Source: Benincasa hispida (Eukaryota; Streptophyta; Magnoliopsida; Cucurbitales; Cucurbitaceae). From it: a stretch of 64,000 bases of DNA. The DNA lies in contig NC_052353.1 in assembly GCF_009727055.1 (NCBI RefSeq), positions 39,509,038 through 39,573,037 of the forward strand, read 5' to 3'. Below the pieces are notes generated by a model that searched no databases, was not told the origin of the DNA, and saw only the letters and a list, made by a program, of their open reading frames with translations. Made by a program: the position numbers and the translations under genes. Below, piece by piece: positions 24,250 through 35,954 of this stretch (positions are counted from its first letter, which is position 1; each line of letters begins with the position of its first letter).

Positions 24250-24358
24250 TATAGTTTTAATATTTCATCTCATGAAACATATAAACCATAGTTTTTTTCT
24301 ATTNTATAGTTTTAATATTTCATCTCATGAAACATATAAACCATAGTTTTTTTCTATT
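24250..24358. repeat. 54-bp exact duplication across a single N (probable assembly join)
   Basis: Bases 24250-24303 and 24305-24358 are identical and separated by the only N in the window. The matching place in the other R3 LTR (near 32520) has one copy. Confidence 0.9.
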
Positions 24359-25516
24359 CCATGGTACTTAATGTAAATCTCATTTACATTAATCCTCCAC
24401 TAGATGTATCTCATACATCATACCGATCATATCATATATAATCGAATTATCTCTCGTCAATTTGAACATTTCAAATCAACACCAAAAACTGATCCTTAAC
24501 TGAATCTATTGAGCTACCAAGGGGACCTTATGGACCTGTAGCTCGAACCTCCAACGATACGTGAATAACTGACTAAACTCTTTAGTCACGAGATCCACCA
24601 TCCGTTAACTTTCAGATACTCCACTAAAGACCGACAGCTGAACTCTCCTTACCATAGATATATTATGTGTCCATCTTAACCAATCAACAGTGCGACAACC
24701 CTTCACAGATCGCTCGTAAATACAGCGGGGCCAATAACCGTTATGCCCCTATAGTTACATCTAACTCCTTATGTACCAGTGATCCCTCTAATGAACATAA
24801 GTCATAGTCCTACTATAACTGAGTCCTCTCTTCCAAAGAGAAGCTGTGGCCACTATGTACAAGCCCCAGAATCAACTCTTAAGGGAGCAATCTCTCTACT
24901 TATTCCTGCTTCGAGAAATGAATAAATTCCATCTTGTGGATTGAGTTCCCAGCTCCTAGATCAGACAAGTCCCCAAAAAGGAAATTTGGCCACTCTCACC
25001 CATACTATCAAAGGACTGCCCTCAAAGGCAGGAGTTCTCAAAACACTCAGGATTGAGGTCGTGTCACCTATGGTCGTTTGGGTGAGATGTAAGTATCTAG
25101 TATCAACGACGTTATATACAGAGTCTAGTCATCTCGTGGTTCGGATCTTATACAAACTCTTTGTATAGGATACCCCCGCTCGCACGTCTCCACATGAATG
25201 GTTAGGATCTACCATTTGAAGTAGTTTACAACACTTGCAAACCTCTACAAAACGGGCTGTATCCGTAGTGTCACCAAGATCAGGTGTCCCACTTTAATTC
25301 TTATACTACAGACCTATTTAGGTTATCACTTAAGGCATGATCTACTTGTATATCACATATACATGCTTAAGTTCACAAAAGATAACCAAGGAGCTTTGTT
25401 TATTGGATACGAGTAAATGCCAGAATGAAATAATATTTATTTTATTCATTAAACAATGTATATCTTTACAAACAACGAGACTCTGGGATAATTAGGACAT
25501 CAATCTCAACACTATG

Positions 25517-25965
25517 CCCTATGGAATAAGTCGAATGAGATATATCTTAACAAAGATATACCTAACAAAGCTTTCTTGAGGGAAAGATTCTTCACTTATA
25601 AGATGGATCCAACAAAGTCCCTCACAGATAATCTTAATGAGTTTAAGAGATTGTCTTCTGAGTTCAAATCGATTGGAGATAATATTGGAGATGAGAATGA
25701 GACGTTCATACTATTGAATTCTCTACTAAAATCTTTCAAAGATGTGAAGATTGCCTTAAAGTACGATAGAGAAAGAATTACCACAGAAGTTATCATATCA
25801 GCTGTAAGAGTCAGAGAACTTGAATTGCAAATGACTAAGAAGGATCAACCAGGAGGTGAAGGCTTGTTCTTAAAGCGGAAGAACAAAAGCAATGGGAAGG
25901 GGAAACAGAACAACGATGACAAGTCCAAGATAAAGTGCAATTTTTTCACAAAATGGGGAACATGA
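25517..25965 (+). pseudogene. R2 gag, 3' part with broken zinc knuckle
   Basis: The frame resumes as LWNKSNEIYL, NKAFLRERFFTYKMD, LNEFKRLSSEFKSI and ends in a Lys-rich tail followed by the knuckle KCNFF. A one-base shift and substitutions destroy the CCHC: the remainder (HKMGNMKKDCY) lies in another frame, and one Cys and the His are replaced. The TGA at 25963-25965 therefore follows a frameshift. The content is the UBN2/Gag C-terminal domain and RNA-binding region. Confidence 0.85.
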
Positions 25966-26105
25966 AAAAGGACTGTTATGCCTTGACGAGAAAATTGAAC
26001 CAACAGAATAAGGGGGGTAAATAGACCGAGGCTACTGTAGGAGAGAATTCTCTAGTCTATTCAGATGCTTTAGCTTCTACTAAAGAAGGTGAAGACCAGA
26101 ATACT

Positions 26106-26402
26106 ATGGAGACTCAAGATTGGGTATTAGATTCTGGTTGCTTAGTCCACATGGCACCATCAAATGGTTGGTTTTGCACTTATAAGAAGGGAGATGGTGG
26201 GTTGATCTATATGGGAAATTTGCAGAGCTGTGGGAATAGGATCTATGTCCTTGAAAATGCATGTTGGTTCAGTCAAATTGATAAGGAACGTGAGCCATGT
26301 TCCAACTTTGAAGAGAAATCTCCTTTCTTTAGGGATGTTTAATGCCATAGGCTGTGAATATAGGGGTGTGGGAGGCCCTTTGAAATTATTAAGGATTCTA
26401 AA
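26106..26402 (+). pseudogene. R2 aspartic protease region, frameshifted
   Basis: METQDWVLDSGCLVHM carries the DSG catalytic triplet of a copia protease (usual context WxLDSGCSxHM). The frame then shifts: the continuation with LIRNVSHVPTLKRNLLSLG (flap and C-terminal part) is read about 26270-26350 in the next frame. It would cleave Gag-Pol, but this copy is not functional. Confidence 0.75.
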
Positions 26403-27707
26403 GTGGTTTTGGTGGCAACCAAGGTAAATGGTTTATATGTTATCAAGGATGTGCAAATGGCACACTTGTCTTTGTTAGCAACTGATGAGGAACCTATTGA
26501 AGATGAGTTGTGGTACAAAAGACTCTCTCATATTAGTGTGAGGGGGCTGCAAGTGCTATCTAAACAGGGAATACTACCAAGGGGTGTTGGAAATAGCCTT
26601 AAATTTTGTGAATGTTGTATATTGGGCAAAGCAACAAGACAACAATTCCCCAAAAGGACAGCACACTTCAAAGAAAATCCTTGAATATGTGCATTAGACT
26701 TGTGGGGGAAAGCTCACTCTCCATCTCTTAGTGGAGCAAGGTACTTTCTCTCATTTATAGATGACTACTCAAGGAAGAGTTGGGTTTACTTTTTAAAATC
26801 CAAAGATGAAGTATTTAGTTGATTTAAAGAATGGAAGATCTTGATTGAGAAGCATACCTCTAAACAAATTAAACATTTGAGAACTGATAAGGATTTAGAG
26901 TTTTATGGAGAGAAGTTTAATTTGTTTTGCAGGGAGCATAGCATAGTAAAGCATAGAACTGTGAGGTACACGCCTCAACAAAATGGAGTAGTTGAAAGAT
27001 TAAATAGAACAGTGTTGGAAAGAGTAAGATGTCGGCTGTCCAATGCCTTGTTGCCTGAAAAATATTGGGTTGAAGCTATCTTCTACACCATATACACTCT
27101 TATTAGATGCCCTCATCAATCTATAGAGCTGAAGACTCCTGAAGAAAGGTGGACAGGGCAGCCACCTAAGCTGGAACACCTAAAAGTGTTTGGTTGTGTA
27201 GGCTATGTGCACCAAAGCCAAGGGAAGTTGAAACCAAAGTTTGTAAAGTGCATCTTCTTAGGTTTTACACCGGGAGTAAAGGGCTTTAGGTTGTGGCGTC
27301 CAATTGAAAAGAGGTATGTGAATAGTAGGGATGTGGTCTTTAGAGAAAATAAGATGTTCATGATGTCAGAACAACCATCTTCTATAGTTATAAAGACTAG
27401 TAGCACTAGATTTGAGGTGGAGCCTCAAAATGATCATGGAGTTTCTACTTCCCCTCAAAATCAAGAGTTAGAAGGTGATGAGGCTGCTGAAACCAATGAG
27501 CATGTGTCAAATGATCAAGTTGAGACACATGGGGACTTACACAACTACTCATTGGCAAGAGATAGACCTAGAAGAACACTAGTACCACCAGCAAGATACC
27601 AAGAGTCTGATTTTTCTAATGTAGCATTGAGTGTTGCCATTTCTTTGAGTAATAATGAACCTTCCAACTTTGAAGAAGCAACAAATAGCCCGAATGCTAG
27701 GCAATAG
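26403..27707 (+). pseudogene. R2 GAG-pre-integrase and integrase
   Basis: The HHCC zinc-binding segment (LWYKRLSHIS ... CECCILGKA) is followed by a TGA near 26682, then the catalytic core: LDLWG (first Asp), SFIDDYSRKSWVYF (second Asp) and QQNGVVERLNRTVLE (Glu). The C-terminal GKLKPK..KCIFLGF chromodomain-like motif and an acidic linker follow. A second stop (TGA at about 26819) breaks VFS/FKEW. The D-D-E residues are all present, but the frame is interrupted at least twice. Confidence 0.85.
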
Positions 27708-28865
27708 ATTGAGGCTATAAATGATGAAATGAAGTCCCTCAATCAAAATGACACTCGAAGATTAGTACTTTTGTGTAAAGGGTACAAACTTATCTCATGC
27801 AAATGGATTTACAAATTTAAAGAAGAGATTCCAGGTGTGCAAAAGTCTAGGTTCAAGGCTAGGCTTGTTGCTAAAGGGTTCATTCAAAAAGAAGGCATTG
27901 ACTACAATCAGTCAATGCCTTCCTACATGAGAAGAAGCAGTAGTTGTGAAGCATACTTCCATCTGACTACTTCTTTCGTTAATTGTACATAAAGATTTGG
28001 AGTTAGACCAGCTAGATGTAAAGATAGCCTTCCTACATGAATAGTTGAATGAGACAATTTACATGAGACAACCTCAAGGAATATTAAAAGTGGAGAAGAA
28101 GACCTAGTGTGTTTGTTGAACAAGTCTATATATAGCCTCAAACAGTCACCGAGATGCTGGTATGAAAGTTTTGATGAGGTGATCTCCAAGATGGGGTTCA
28201 AAAGGAGCTCATTTGATTGGTGTGTTTACACAAATTCTAGTAGCTTCAAGGAACCGGTCTATCTACTCCTCTATGTAAATGATATGCTGTTGGTCGGGAG
28301 ATCCAAAAAAGAATTGAAGCAAGTGAAAATGCTTCTTAAGAGAGAATTTGATATGAAAGACCTAGGAGAGTCAAGGAGGATCTTAGGCATAGAGATCGAA
28401 AGAGACAGAAAACAAGGCAGATTGCTTGTTAGCCAATCTGAATATTGTTCAAAGATATTACAGAGGTTTAAGATAGAGAATGCTAAGCCAATAGGTACTC
28501 TTCTTGCTCCTCACTTCAAGCTTTCAGCTACCAATAGTCCAAAGAGTACAGATAAAGAGCATTTGAACCATATGAAGGTTGTCCCTTATTCCCAAGCAGT
28601 GGGATCTCTTATGTATTTTATGACTTCTACAAAACCAGACCTGTCCTATGCAACAAGTATGGTCAGTAGGTACATGGCAAACCCTAGTAGAAGACATTGG
28701 GAGGAAGTCAAGTGGATACTAAGGTATCTATGTTCATCCAAGGAGGCAAAAGTCTTATATAGGCAGAATGAGTCATCTAATGATGAAATTTATGGTTATG
28801 TAGATGCAGACTATGCAGGGGACTTGGACAAAAGACGTTCCCTATCAGGCTATGTTTTCCTATAG
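27708..28865 (+). pseudogene. R2 reverse transcriptase with active-site Asp lost
   Basis: The RVT_2 start (GYKLISCKWIYKFK, FKARLVAKGFIQKEGIDY) is intact to about 27910. Sequence 27915-28106 is scrambled with stops and a repeated CTTCCTACATGA. The frame recovers at 28107 (YSLKQSPRCWYESFDEVI). The catalytic box at 28272-28283 reads YVND instead of YVDD (codon AAT at 28278-28280). The thumb and connection follow (YSQAVGSLMYF, KPDLSYA) into the RNase H start. Confidence 0.85.
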
Positions 28866-29261
28866 GGGAACAATTTTATCAGTTGGAAAGCTACTTTGCA
28901 GCCTATTGTAGCCCTTTCCACAACAAAGGTTGAGTTCATCGCATTGTCTGAGACTGTGAAGGAAGGTTTGTGGCTGAAAGGTTTACTAAACGATTTCAGC
29001 ATAACACAAATAAAAATCAGAATCTATTGTGATAACCAGAACACAATATACCTATCTAAGAATCAACAGTTTCACAACAGAAGCAAGCATATCGATATCA
29101 AATATCATTTCATTAGACAAGAGATTGAGAAATGGGAAGTCGAGGTAGTGAAGATTCATACCTCTGATAATGCAGCTGATATGCTAACCAAAACTGTTCC
29201 ATTGAACAAGCTTGGTAGATGCTTGGACTTTCTCGGGTTCGAGTTACCTGAAAAAGATTAG
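28788..29261 (+). pseudogene. R2 RNase H
   Basis: The domain opens with YGYVDADYAGDLDKRRSLSG and is cut by TAG at 28863-28865. It continues in the same frame with NNFISWKA, ALSTTKVEFIALSE (catalytic Glu), IYCDNQNTIYLSKN (Asp) and SKHIDIKYHFIRQ, ending TAG at 29259. All landmark acidic residues are seen. A single stop breaks the domain. Confidence 0.85.
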
Positions 29262-29322
29262 CTCAAGTCAGCTCAGTAAAGCAAAGAGGGAAGGAACTCT
29301 GAATGCTTACAAAGGTGGAGAT

Positions 29323-29995
29323 TGTTACAGAAAGACACAAAATCAAGAAATAGAACAGTGCAGCTGGCAGTTGAATTGTTGTCAACCTCTTTCTGTTAAG
29401 TGTTGTAACCACCAGAGCTTCATTGTTGACTGAATCGCCTGCACATATATAAATGAAATCGAATGTGAGATTAATGTAAGAGTGAATAAGAAATCGAAAG
29501 AGCAAGGCATTCGTTCTGTAATACTTGGAAGAGTAATAAAAGAGAACCTCCCAATTTACACAGTGAACGTAGGCCTTTGGCCAAACCACTTAAACTCTTA
29601 TGTCTTTTCTTCTTACCTCTACGATCGTTTAGATTTTGCTAAAGTATCATTTACACGATCGTATAGTTCCTATCGCATTGTGTGCACGATCGTTTAGCTC
29701 TGCGTTCAATTGTCTATACGATCGTTTAGCTCCTCAATTGTCGTCTATACGATCGTATAGCTTCAGTCAATTGTCGTCTACACGATCGCCTAACACTTCC
29801 TTCAATCGTTTATTTAATTGAACTATCGTTTAGTTATTGGTGCATCATCTACACGATCATGCAGTCTTTTGGTAAACGACAAAAGGATTTTCAAGCTGCA
29901 ACATTCTATCTCCTCTGACTCTTGGGTTGTTATTGACCGTTATATCTTAGTGTTTTGTGATTATTAACGTGAAGATCTAGTCATCTAGGAAAACA
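29323..29995 (+). repeat. R2 3' LTR (673 bp)
   Basis: Preceded by polypurine AAAGGTGGAGA. It starts TGTTACAG and ends GGAAAACA. At least eight variants of ACGATCGTTTAG lie between 29619 and 29870. It aligns with both parts of the interrupted 5' LTR. Confidence 0.9.
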
Positions 29996-31330
29996 ATAAA
30001 TAACATCAACAACTCTGTATGAATTAACTTGTTGTTTCATATACTTCAATGAAACATCAAGTTAAAGCAACCAGCTACATTATTGTCCTTGAATTTTAGG
30101 TGAATTAGGGGGTCAAGCTTGCTAAAAGAGACAACAATAAAACTCCCTACAACTTTATTCAATATGTCTCTAAAATAGAGTCGTGAAGAAATTTAAGAAA
30201 AAAATACCTGGAAGAATGAAATTCGAAAGCAAAAAAGTTCAAGAATTGATTTCAAGCGTGGTTGTAGTTCAAGGAATCAACCAAATCAAAACTAAGAACC
30301 TAGTATCTCTATCAGAGTAGAAATTGATCAATTGTGATTTTAGGGATGGAGGCTGCATGGGAGGATTCATTGTCGTAGTTGGTTGAAACAAATCAAGACT
30401 CTTTCCTCATGTGATGATTGTAACATAAAATAGGAGTTAATTAGTTATCTCTAACTCTTATGTATGAACCTTTTGCTAATAAAAGGGAAAGATAGTATGT
30501 AAATAGTGTGCATGATATGACAAAGTGTGAATGAAGAAATTAGAGAAAATAGGGTCTTATCTTGTATTTCTTCATTTTTTTTATGAATGGAAAAATCTCT
30601 GAATGTCTTCAAAAGTGAATGTAGGCAAACTTACTGAATAACTATAAGATTGGTCTTAACTTCTCTTCTCTTCTTCTTTATTGTTGTTGTTCTTGACTGA
30701 AATATTTTCTTCTTTTTCTCTCTAAGAGTTTTGCATGTAAGAACAGAAAAGAAGAAAGTTAGTAAAGTTGCTAGCTTTTATATGCAGAGTTTTTTTATCA
30801 AACACATGGTGGGTTATTGCCAACTAAGTTTTTTTTAACATTCATGAGCTCCACTGGTTTGTCCTAGGAGTCCAGCAAGGACATAAACCGACAACAATAT
30901 AATAGCTAAACTTGTCCAAAGAAAATATTCCTAAGACATTGTGTTTTAACTCATTGAAAAGAAGTCAGGAAATTAAGCAGAGTGTATGGTGGGGTTAGAG
31001 GAGCTAAAATGGAATACAATATTTTCCAATCATGGATATCACTTATCTTGATCTTGTTGGATTAAGCAAAAGGTATGGTGGGATTAGCTAAGCAATCCAA
31101 TAGTTACGAATGTTTTTTCCCATTTAACATAAAGGAAATTCGACAAGCACTCTACAAGAGTAATCTTGATTGACAATAGTTGATTAAAAGGTATAAGTCC
31201 TCAAATCTTGACGATGATAATGTCATAATCACTTTCTACTAGTAGTACGAAAGCATCCTCTTTATAATGGAAATGAGAAGAGATCCTATATAAGAACAGA
31301 AAAGAGTATAATCAAGATCCTAAAAATATA
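29996..31330. other. AT-rich repeat-like sequence, no gene seen
   Basis: The bases just after the R2 LTR (ACAACTCTGTATGAATT at about 30009) resemble those just before it (ACAACTCTATATGAA at 17979-17993). This suggests an older local repeat around the insertion site. The region resembles parts of 14640-14900. No coding frame. Confidence 0.45.
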
Positions 31331-33728
31331 TGAAGGAAATCGGATTCGAGATTTTCATGAGCAGCGGAAATAAAAACATTCCAAATTTACAATCATGAAT
31401 GAACATCACATATTACAGTCGTTCAGAATCAAACGGTTATACAATTAATATAGAAATTACAGCATGAAAACTCAAATAAACAAAGAGAAAACTCTACGAA
31501 CATTTGAAGATGCATCTCTACACTCCTTTGCACATGACCGCTCGAACAACAGCAACCTCGAACACTCGATCTACATGACCGCAACACAGTACGAACACTT
31601 TGCGCTCATCCTCAACGATCGCCTTGGCCACGAACTCCTTAGCAACAGCACGAACGACCTCCAAAGCACCTCGACGGTGTTGAGTTGAGTATGACACCAC
31701 CAACAAGGCTACCTTGGTATTCTCGGTGTGAGAATCTAGAGAGTAGGCTTTGTTCGGACTTGGAATGAGGCAGACGAAGGAGGAAACACCGATCGTGTAC
31801 ACGACTGGGCAAGTGGGAGATGGCGGAGACCTATCGTATAGGTCGATGCCTAATCGTTTAGCTAAAGCTATGCGATCGTCTAGCAAAAGCTATGTGATCG
31901 TTTAACTCATTGTTTAGCTCGGTCTGTCACTTACAGACACTACATGATCGTTTACTTTGGGCAAGCGATCGTCTAGCAAAAGCTATGCGATCGTTTGGTA
32001 AATATTGTACAATCGTTTAGCTCGCCACTACACGATCGTTTAGCTAGCCTAAGTTGTAGTTTAGTAAAACTGTTTTTGTTGAAATGCCTTAAATCAGTTT
32101 GCTGGTGTTTCGAACAAGCTAGTACGGGGGTCTCACTCTGCCCGTGGACATAGCTAATACACTGTTAGTGAACCACATATATCTGTGTGTCGATCTTCCC
32201 TACTCTACGTTCCTTTTTGTGTTCTTTAATTGTTGATTTCGCAACAGTATTTACTTGACAACTCTGTGAGTTTTTTTTTTTTGTTTTGTTTTGTTTTTTT
32301 TGCGAGAGAGATCTCAAAAACTTTTAATGAAAAAATTTTCAATAGTTTGTAAATCTTACTAAAATTAGGAAAACCATTTTCCCTTTATCTCACGGTTATA
32401 TGAAAATCTAATAACCACCCACTCAATTGGTTATTAAAGAAAAAGAATTAATTATCCAATAATTAATATTATTATAAATATAAATGATAACCAACTTATC
32501 ATACTATATTTATAACCTATAGTTTTAATATTTCATCTCATGAAACATATAAACCATAGTTCTTTTTCTATTCCATGGTACTTAATGTAAATCTCATTTA
32601 CATCAATCCTCCACTAGATGTATCTCATACATAATAAAAAAAAAAAAACCTCTTGTCAATTTGAACATTTCAAATCAACACAAGAACTGATCCTCAACTG
32701 AATCCATTGAGCTACCAGGGGACCTTATGGACCTGTAGCTCGAAGCTCCAATGGTACGTAAATAACTGACTAAACTCTTTAGTCACGGGATCCACCATCC
32801 GTTAACTGCCAGGCACTCCACTAAAGACCAAACAACTGAACTCTCCTTACCATAGATATATTATGTGTCCATCTTAACCAATCAGCAGTGCGACAACCCT
32901 TCATAGATCGTTCGTAAGTACAGTTGAGCCAATAATCGTTATCCCTCTGTAGTTACATCTGTCTTCTTAAGTACCACTGATCCCTCTAGTGAACATAAAT
33001 CATAGTCCTACTATGACTGAGCCTTCTTTTTCCAAAGAGAAGTTGTGGCCACTATGTTCAAGCCCCGGAATCAGCCCTTAAGGGAGCAATCTCTCTACTT
33101 ATCCCTGCTTTGGGAAAAGAGTGAATTCCATCTTGTGGATTAAGTTCCCAGCTCCCAGATCAAACAAGTCCCCAAAAAGGTAGGCATGTTGAGTTGGCAA
33201 TCTGGCCACTCTCACCCATATTAATCAAAGGACCACCCTTAAAGGCAAGAATTCCCAAAACACTCAAGATTGAGGTCGTGTCACCTATGGTCGTTTAGGT
33301 GAGATGCAAGTCTCTAGTATCAACGGCATTATATACAGAGTCTAGTCATCTCGTGGTCCAGGTCTTATACAAACTATTTGTATAGGATACCCCTGCTCGC
33401 ACATCTCCACATGAATGGTCAGGATCAACCATCTGTAGTAGTTTACAACACTTGCAAACCTCCACAAAACGGACTGTATCCGTAGTGTCACCAGGATCAG
33501 GTATCCCACCTTAATCCTTATATTACAAACCTATTTAGGTTATCACTTAAGGTATGATCCACTTGTATATCACATATATATGTTTAAGTTCGCATAAGAT
33601 AGCCAAGGAGCTTTGTTTATTGGATATGAGTAAATGCCAGAATGAAATAACATTTATTTTATTCAATAAACAATGTGTATCATTACAAACAACGAGACTC
33701 TGAGAGAATTAGGACACCAATCCCAACA
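31331..33728 (-). mobile_element. Solo LTR of R3, second copy (2398 bp)
   Basis: Ends TGAAGGAAATC and TCCCAACA. Flanking 5-mers ATATA and ATGTA form a target duplication with one mismatch. It aligns with 23325-25511 except for a 170-bp insertion at 32077-32246. A degenerate ACGATCGTTTAG cluster occupies 31785-32060. Confidence 0.9.
32077..32246 (+). mobile_element. Tiny solo LTR nested in the R3 LTR (170 bp)
   Basis: The sequence starts TGTTGAAATGCC and ends TTTCGCAACA, with flanking 5-mers GTTTT and GTATT. The other R3 LTR has no such segment at the matching place (near 24010). The interior (TTAGTGAACCACATATATCT, GTGTCGATCTTCC) resembles the short 3' part of copia LTRs. The length suggests a TRIM or a trimmed LTR. 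Confidence 0.6.
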
Positions 33729-35451
33729 ATGTATATAAACATTTATACAATATGACACAAAGAGATCAATAGAAAAGAGTAGATAGATAGTGGAGTGCAA
33801 GTAAAAATGAGATGTGACATTGAGTAAAAACAGCCATATGAATCTTAAACATGATGTATACCTATGAAGTATTCAATAAAATTTCATAGTTCAGAGATCC
33901 ACAACACTTCCTTGGCAAGGAATTTCTTCTCCTGGAAAGGAAAATTGTAACTGTATGTAAACTGCCACTCTATTTTATGTTTAAAATAGTACATAGGATG
34001 CAATAAGTAGATGATCTTACATTACCATGGAATGAAATGCGACAATTAACTCAATATTGCAACTACTAAAATTGACTAAGCTCACACGTAGTATTAGAAA
34101 TAATTAAATGATCAAGCTTTGAAAGTATACATTGCTGCTAAACTGTAATAATCAAGCCAAAACTTAAGTATTGATCCTAAAGTAGAAATCATTAGTAATT
34201 CATTTATGAAAAGTTTTTGTATCTCAAGCTCTCAAAATTTTTCCTTCCTTAAACGTGGGAGCAAAAAGATATAAAACATGTAAAAACTTTGCAATTTGTC
34301 TCAAATCAAATAAGCCCACTAGAATAGGCAATGTACTCGATAACAATCTTGACGCCCATTTTCAGTTACTAGAAACTTCAAACAAAGATTTGCATATGTG
34401 GGTTGCCATTTCTAAGAGAACTTCCACACTTAAATTAAAAAAAAAATGTCCATCAGTAGAGCCAATTAAACATGAGTTTGGACACAAAATTAAGAAAATT
34501 ATTGTTGCAAGGCTCATTTACTATCTTTAAGAACAAAGAAGCGAAGAGGAAAGTTTGAGTTGAAAATTCACTCAACATTAGAAAAAATAGAAAATTAAAA
34601 CATCTGAGATCGTTGAAAGTCAAACTGGCTACTACTTCTTGTAAATCTCCAGCAATAAGTACGCTTTTTCCTTTTAGCCCCCTACCCATTTCCTCAAAAC
34701 CAAAAAGGACAAGAATCAAGAAAGTAAATTACTTGGAACTAAACTAAATTATAAGAGCTTTGCAAATTGAATCGAGCTTTTCAAAGAAAAGAGAAAAATA
34801 TCAGTAAGGAGATCTTAATCGAACAAACGAAAACACAGATCTAAACTCAATAGGTTGTGGGTATTGAGAGACGGAAGTTGTTTGAGGTGAGAGTTTCAAA
34901 TGGAACGTTGAAAAACACCGACTGTGGTTGTAGAAGTTGTCGTCCACTGGAGCAGACTTTCGAAGTTCATTTGAAGTATATCTAATAGAGATGAAAATGT
35001 TACAAGAGTGGGAAAAAAAAATCAGCGTGACAGAAAATCTGCTGCAATAATAAAAAGAGATGGAGTTCTCGATTTAAAATGAAGCAAGTTCTACCTCAAT
35101 CGAAAACTCCAAAAAGCCCAACCAACCCAAAGTATCTTTCAACAGTGAGTTTGATGACATTTATATTCTTTGATGCCCAGAAAACGTCTAACCTACAATG
35201 CTTTGTGAAACTTCATGCCTAAATCAAGACCAAGAAGTAGTCAATCAAAAAATAAAGATGGAGAGAAGAGAAGAAGAAAAGAGAAGAAGAGAGGAAAATC
35301 AGAGAAGAGTGGAGATTGAAAATTGGAGATAGTACGCATGTTTTCATCACCCCGCCCATTATTTTTTTAATTCCAAGAGAACCACGCGCCTTTTTTTGTA
35401 AAATTTTTATAGCGGTTTTAACAAAACGTTGTAATTAAATGTTACGAAAAA
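33729..35451. other. AT-rich repeat-like region, related to 13.7-14.0 kb
   Basis: Sequence 34490-34800 is a diverged copy of 13690-14000. The 91-codon frame at 34255-34530 has no recognisable motif and I do not call it. Sequence 35250-35330 is GA-rich (GAAGAGAAGAAGAAAAGAGA). Confidence 0.45.
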
Positions 35452-35468
35452 TAATATTTGTTATAGTG
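35452..35468 (+). repeat. CACTA-type terminal sequence (right end), 1
   Basis: TAATATTTGTTATAGTG is the reverse complement of a CACTATAACAAATATTA end. Upstream, ATAGCGGTTTTAAC and AAAACGTTGTAA resemble subterminal repeats. A left end was not found, so element limits are unknown. It may close the repeat-like region to its left. Confidence 0.45.
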
Positions 35469-35954
35469 ACGTATTATTGATTATTAAAAACATTGAAAAC
35501 ATAGTCAACAAATACTAAAGTGCTATTATTTTGAAATCCAATAAAAAATGTGAAATAGTGATTAATGAATATAATTGATAGTTGATGAGAAACAAAGCAC
35601 ACATGACGTTCAAAACATAGTCAAATACTAAAGTGTTGGAATGTATGTGTAGGTTGGAAGATGTCTTCATTTTGTAGGTTTTAGCCAAGTCAAATCCCTT
35701 TTCAATGTTTGGTACGTAGTGATCAAAATTTATATTAAAAGTTCTGTTTAATTTATATCTAATTCAAAGGAAGCTGTATAGTAGTGGATTTATTGGAATT
35801 TATTTTGTTGTAGCTTTGATAAGAAATAGAAAGGAATTGTGACTCTTACAAAAGACATTATAGAGAGATACTAATTCCAAGTATGATTTTTCCTTCTAGA
35901 AGGAGTAATAGCCTATTTTGAGTTTGCATAGTTGTTCACAGTTTGAAATGAATT

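Larger units (their letters stand above)
23325..25511 (-). mobile_element. Solo LTR of R3 inserted in R2 gag
   Basis: Ends are TGAAGGAAATC and CTCAACA (on its own strand TGTTGAG...TTCCTTCA). It has a perfect 5-bp target duplication CTATG at 23320-23324 and 25512-25516. It has no internal region, so it arose by LTR-LTR recombination. It aligns with 31331-33728 and, inverted, with 18425-20814. It contains a 22-bp tandem array (23840-23935) and an N at 24304. ORFs within it are shadows. Confidence 0.93.
17994..29995 (+). mobile_element. Ty1/copia element R2 with nested insertions
   Basis: The element is delimited by TGTTA...AACA LTRs at both ends (17994- and -29995). Flanking 5-mers are ATGAA and ATAAA, a target duplication with one mismatch. 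Order after removing insertions: 5' LTR, primer site, gag, protease, integrase, RT, RNase H, polypurine tract, 3' LTR, which is copia order. It carries R3 in its 5' LTR and a solo R3 LTR in gag. It has multiple stops and frameshifts. By eye the two LTRs differ at roughly one base in nine over 300 bases, so it is old and defective. Confidence 0.85.

Noticed and set aside
31518..31886. 122-codon minus-strand frame and its plus-strand partner in the R3 LTR
   Set aside because: Lies inside an LTR with target duplication; the matching region of the sister LTR is not open in the same way.
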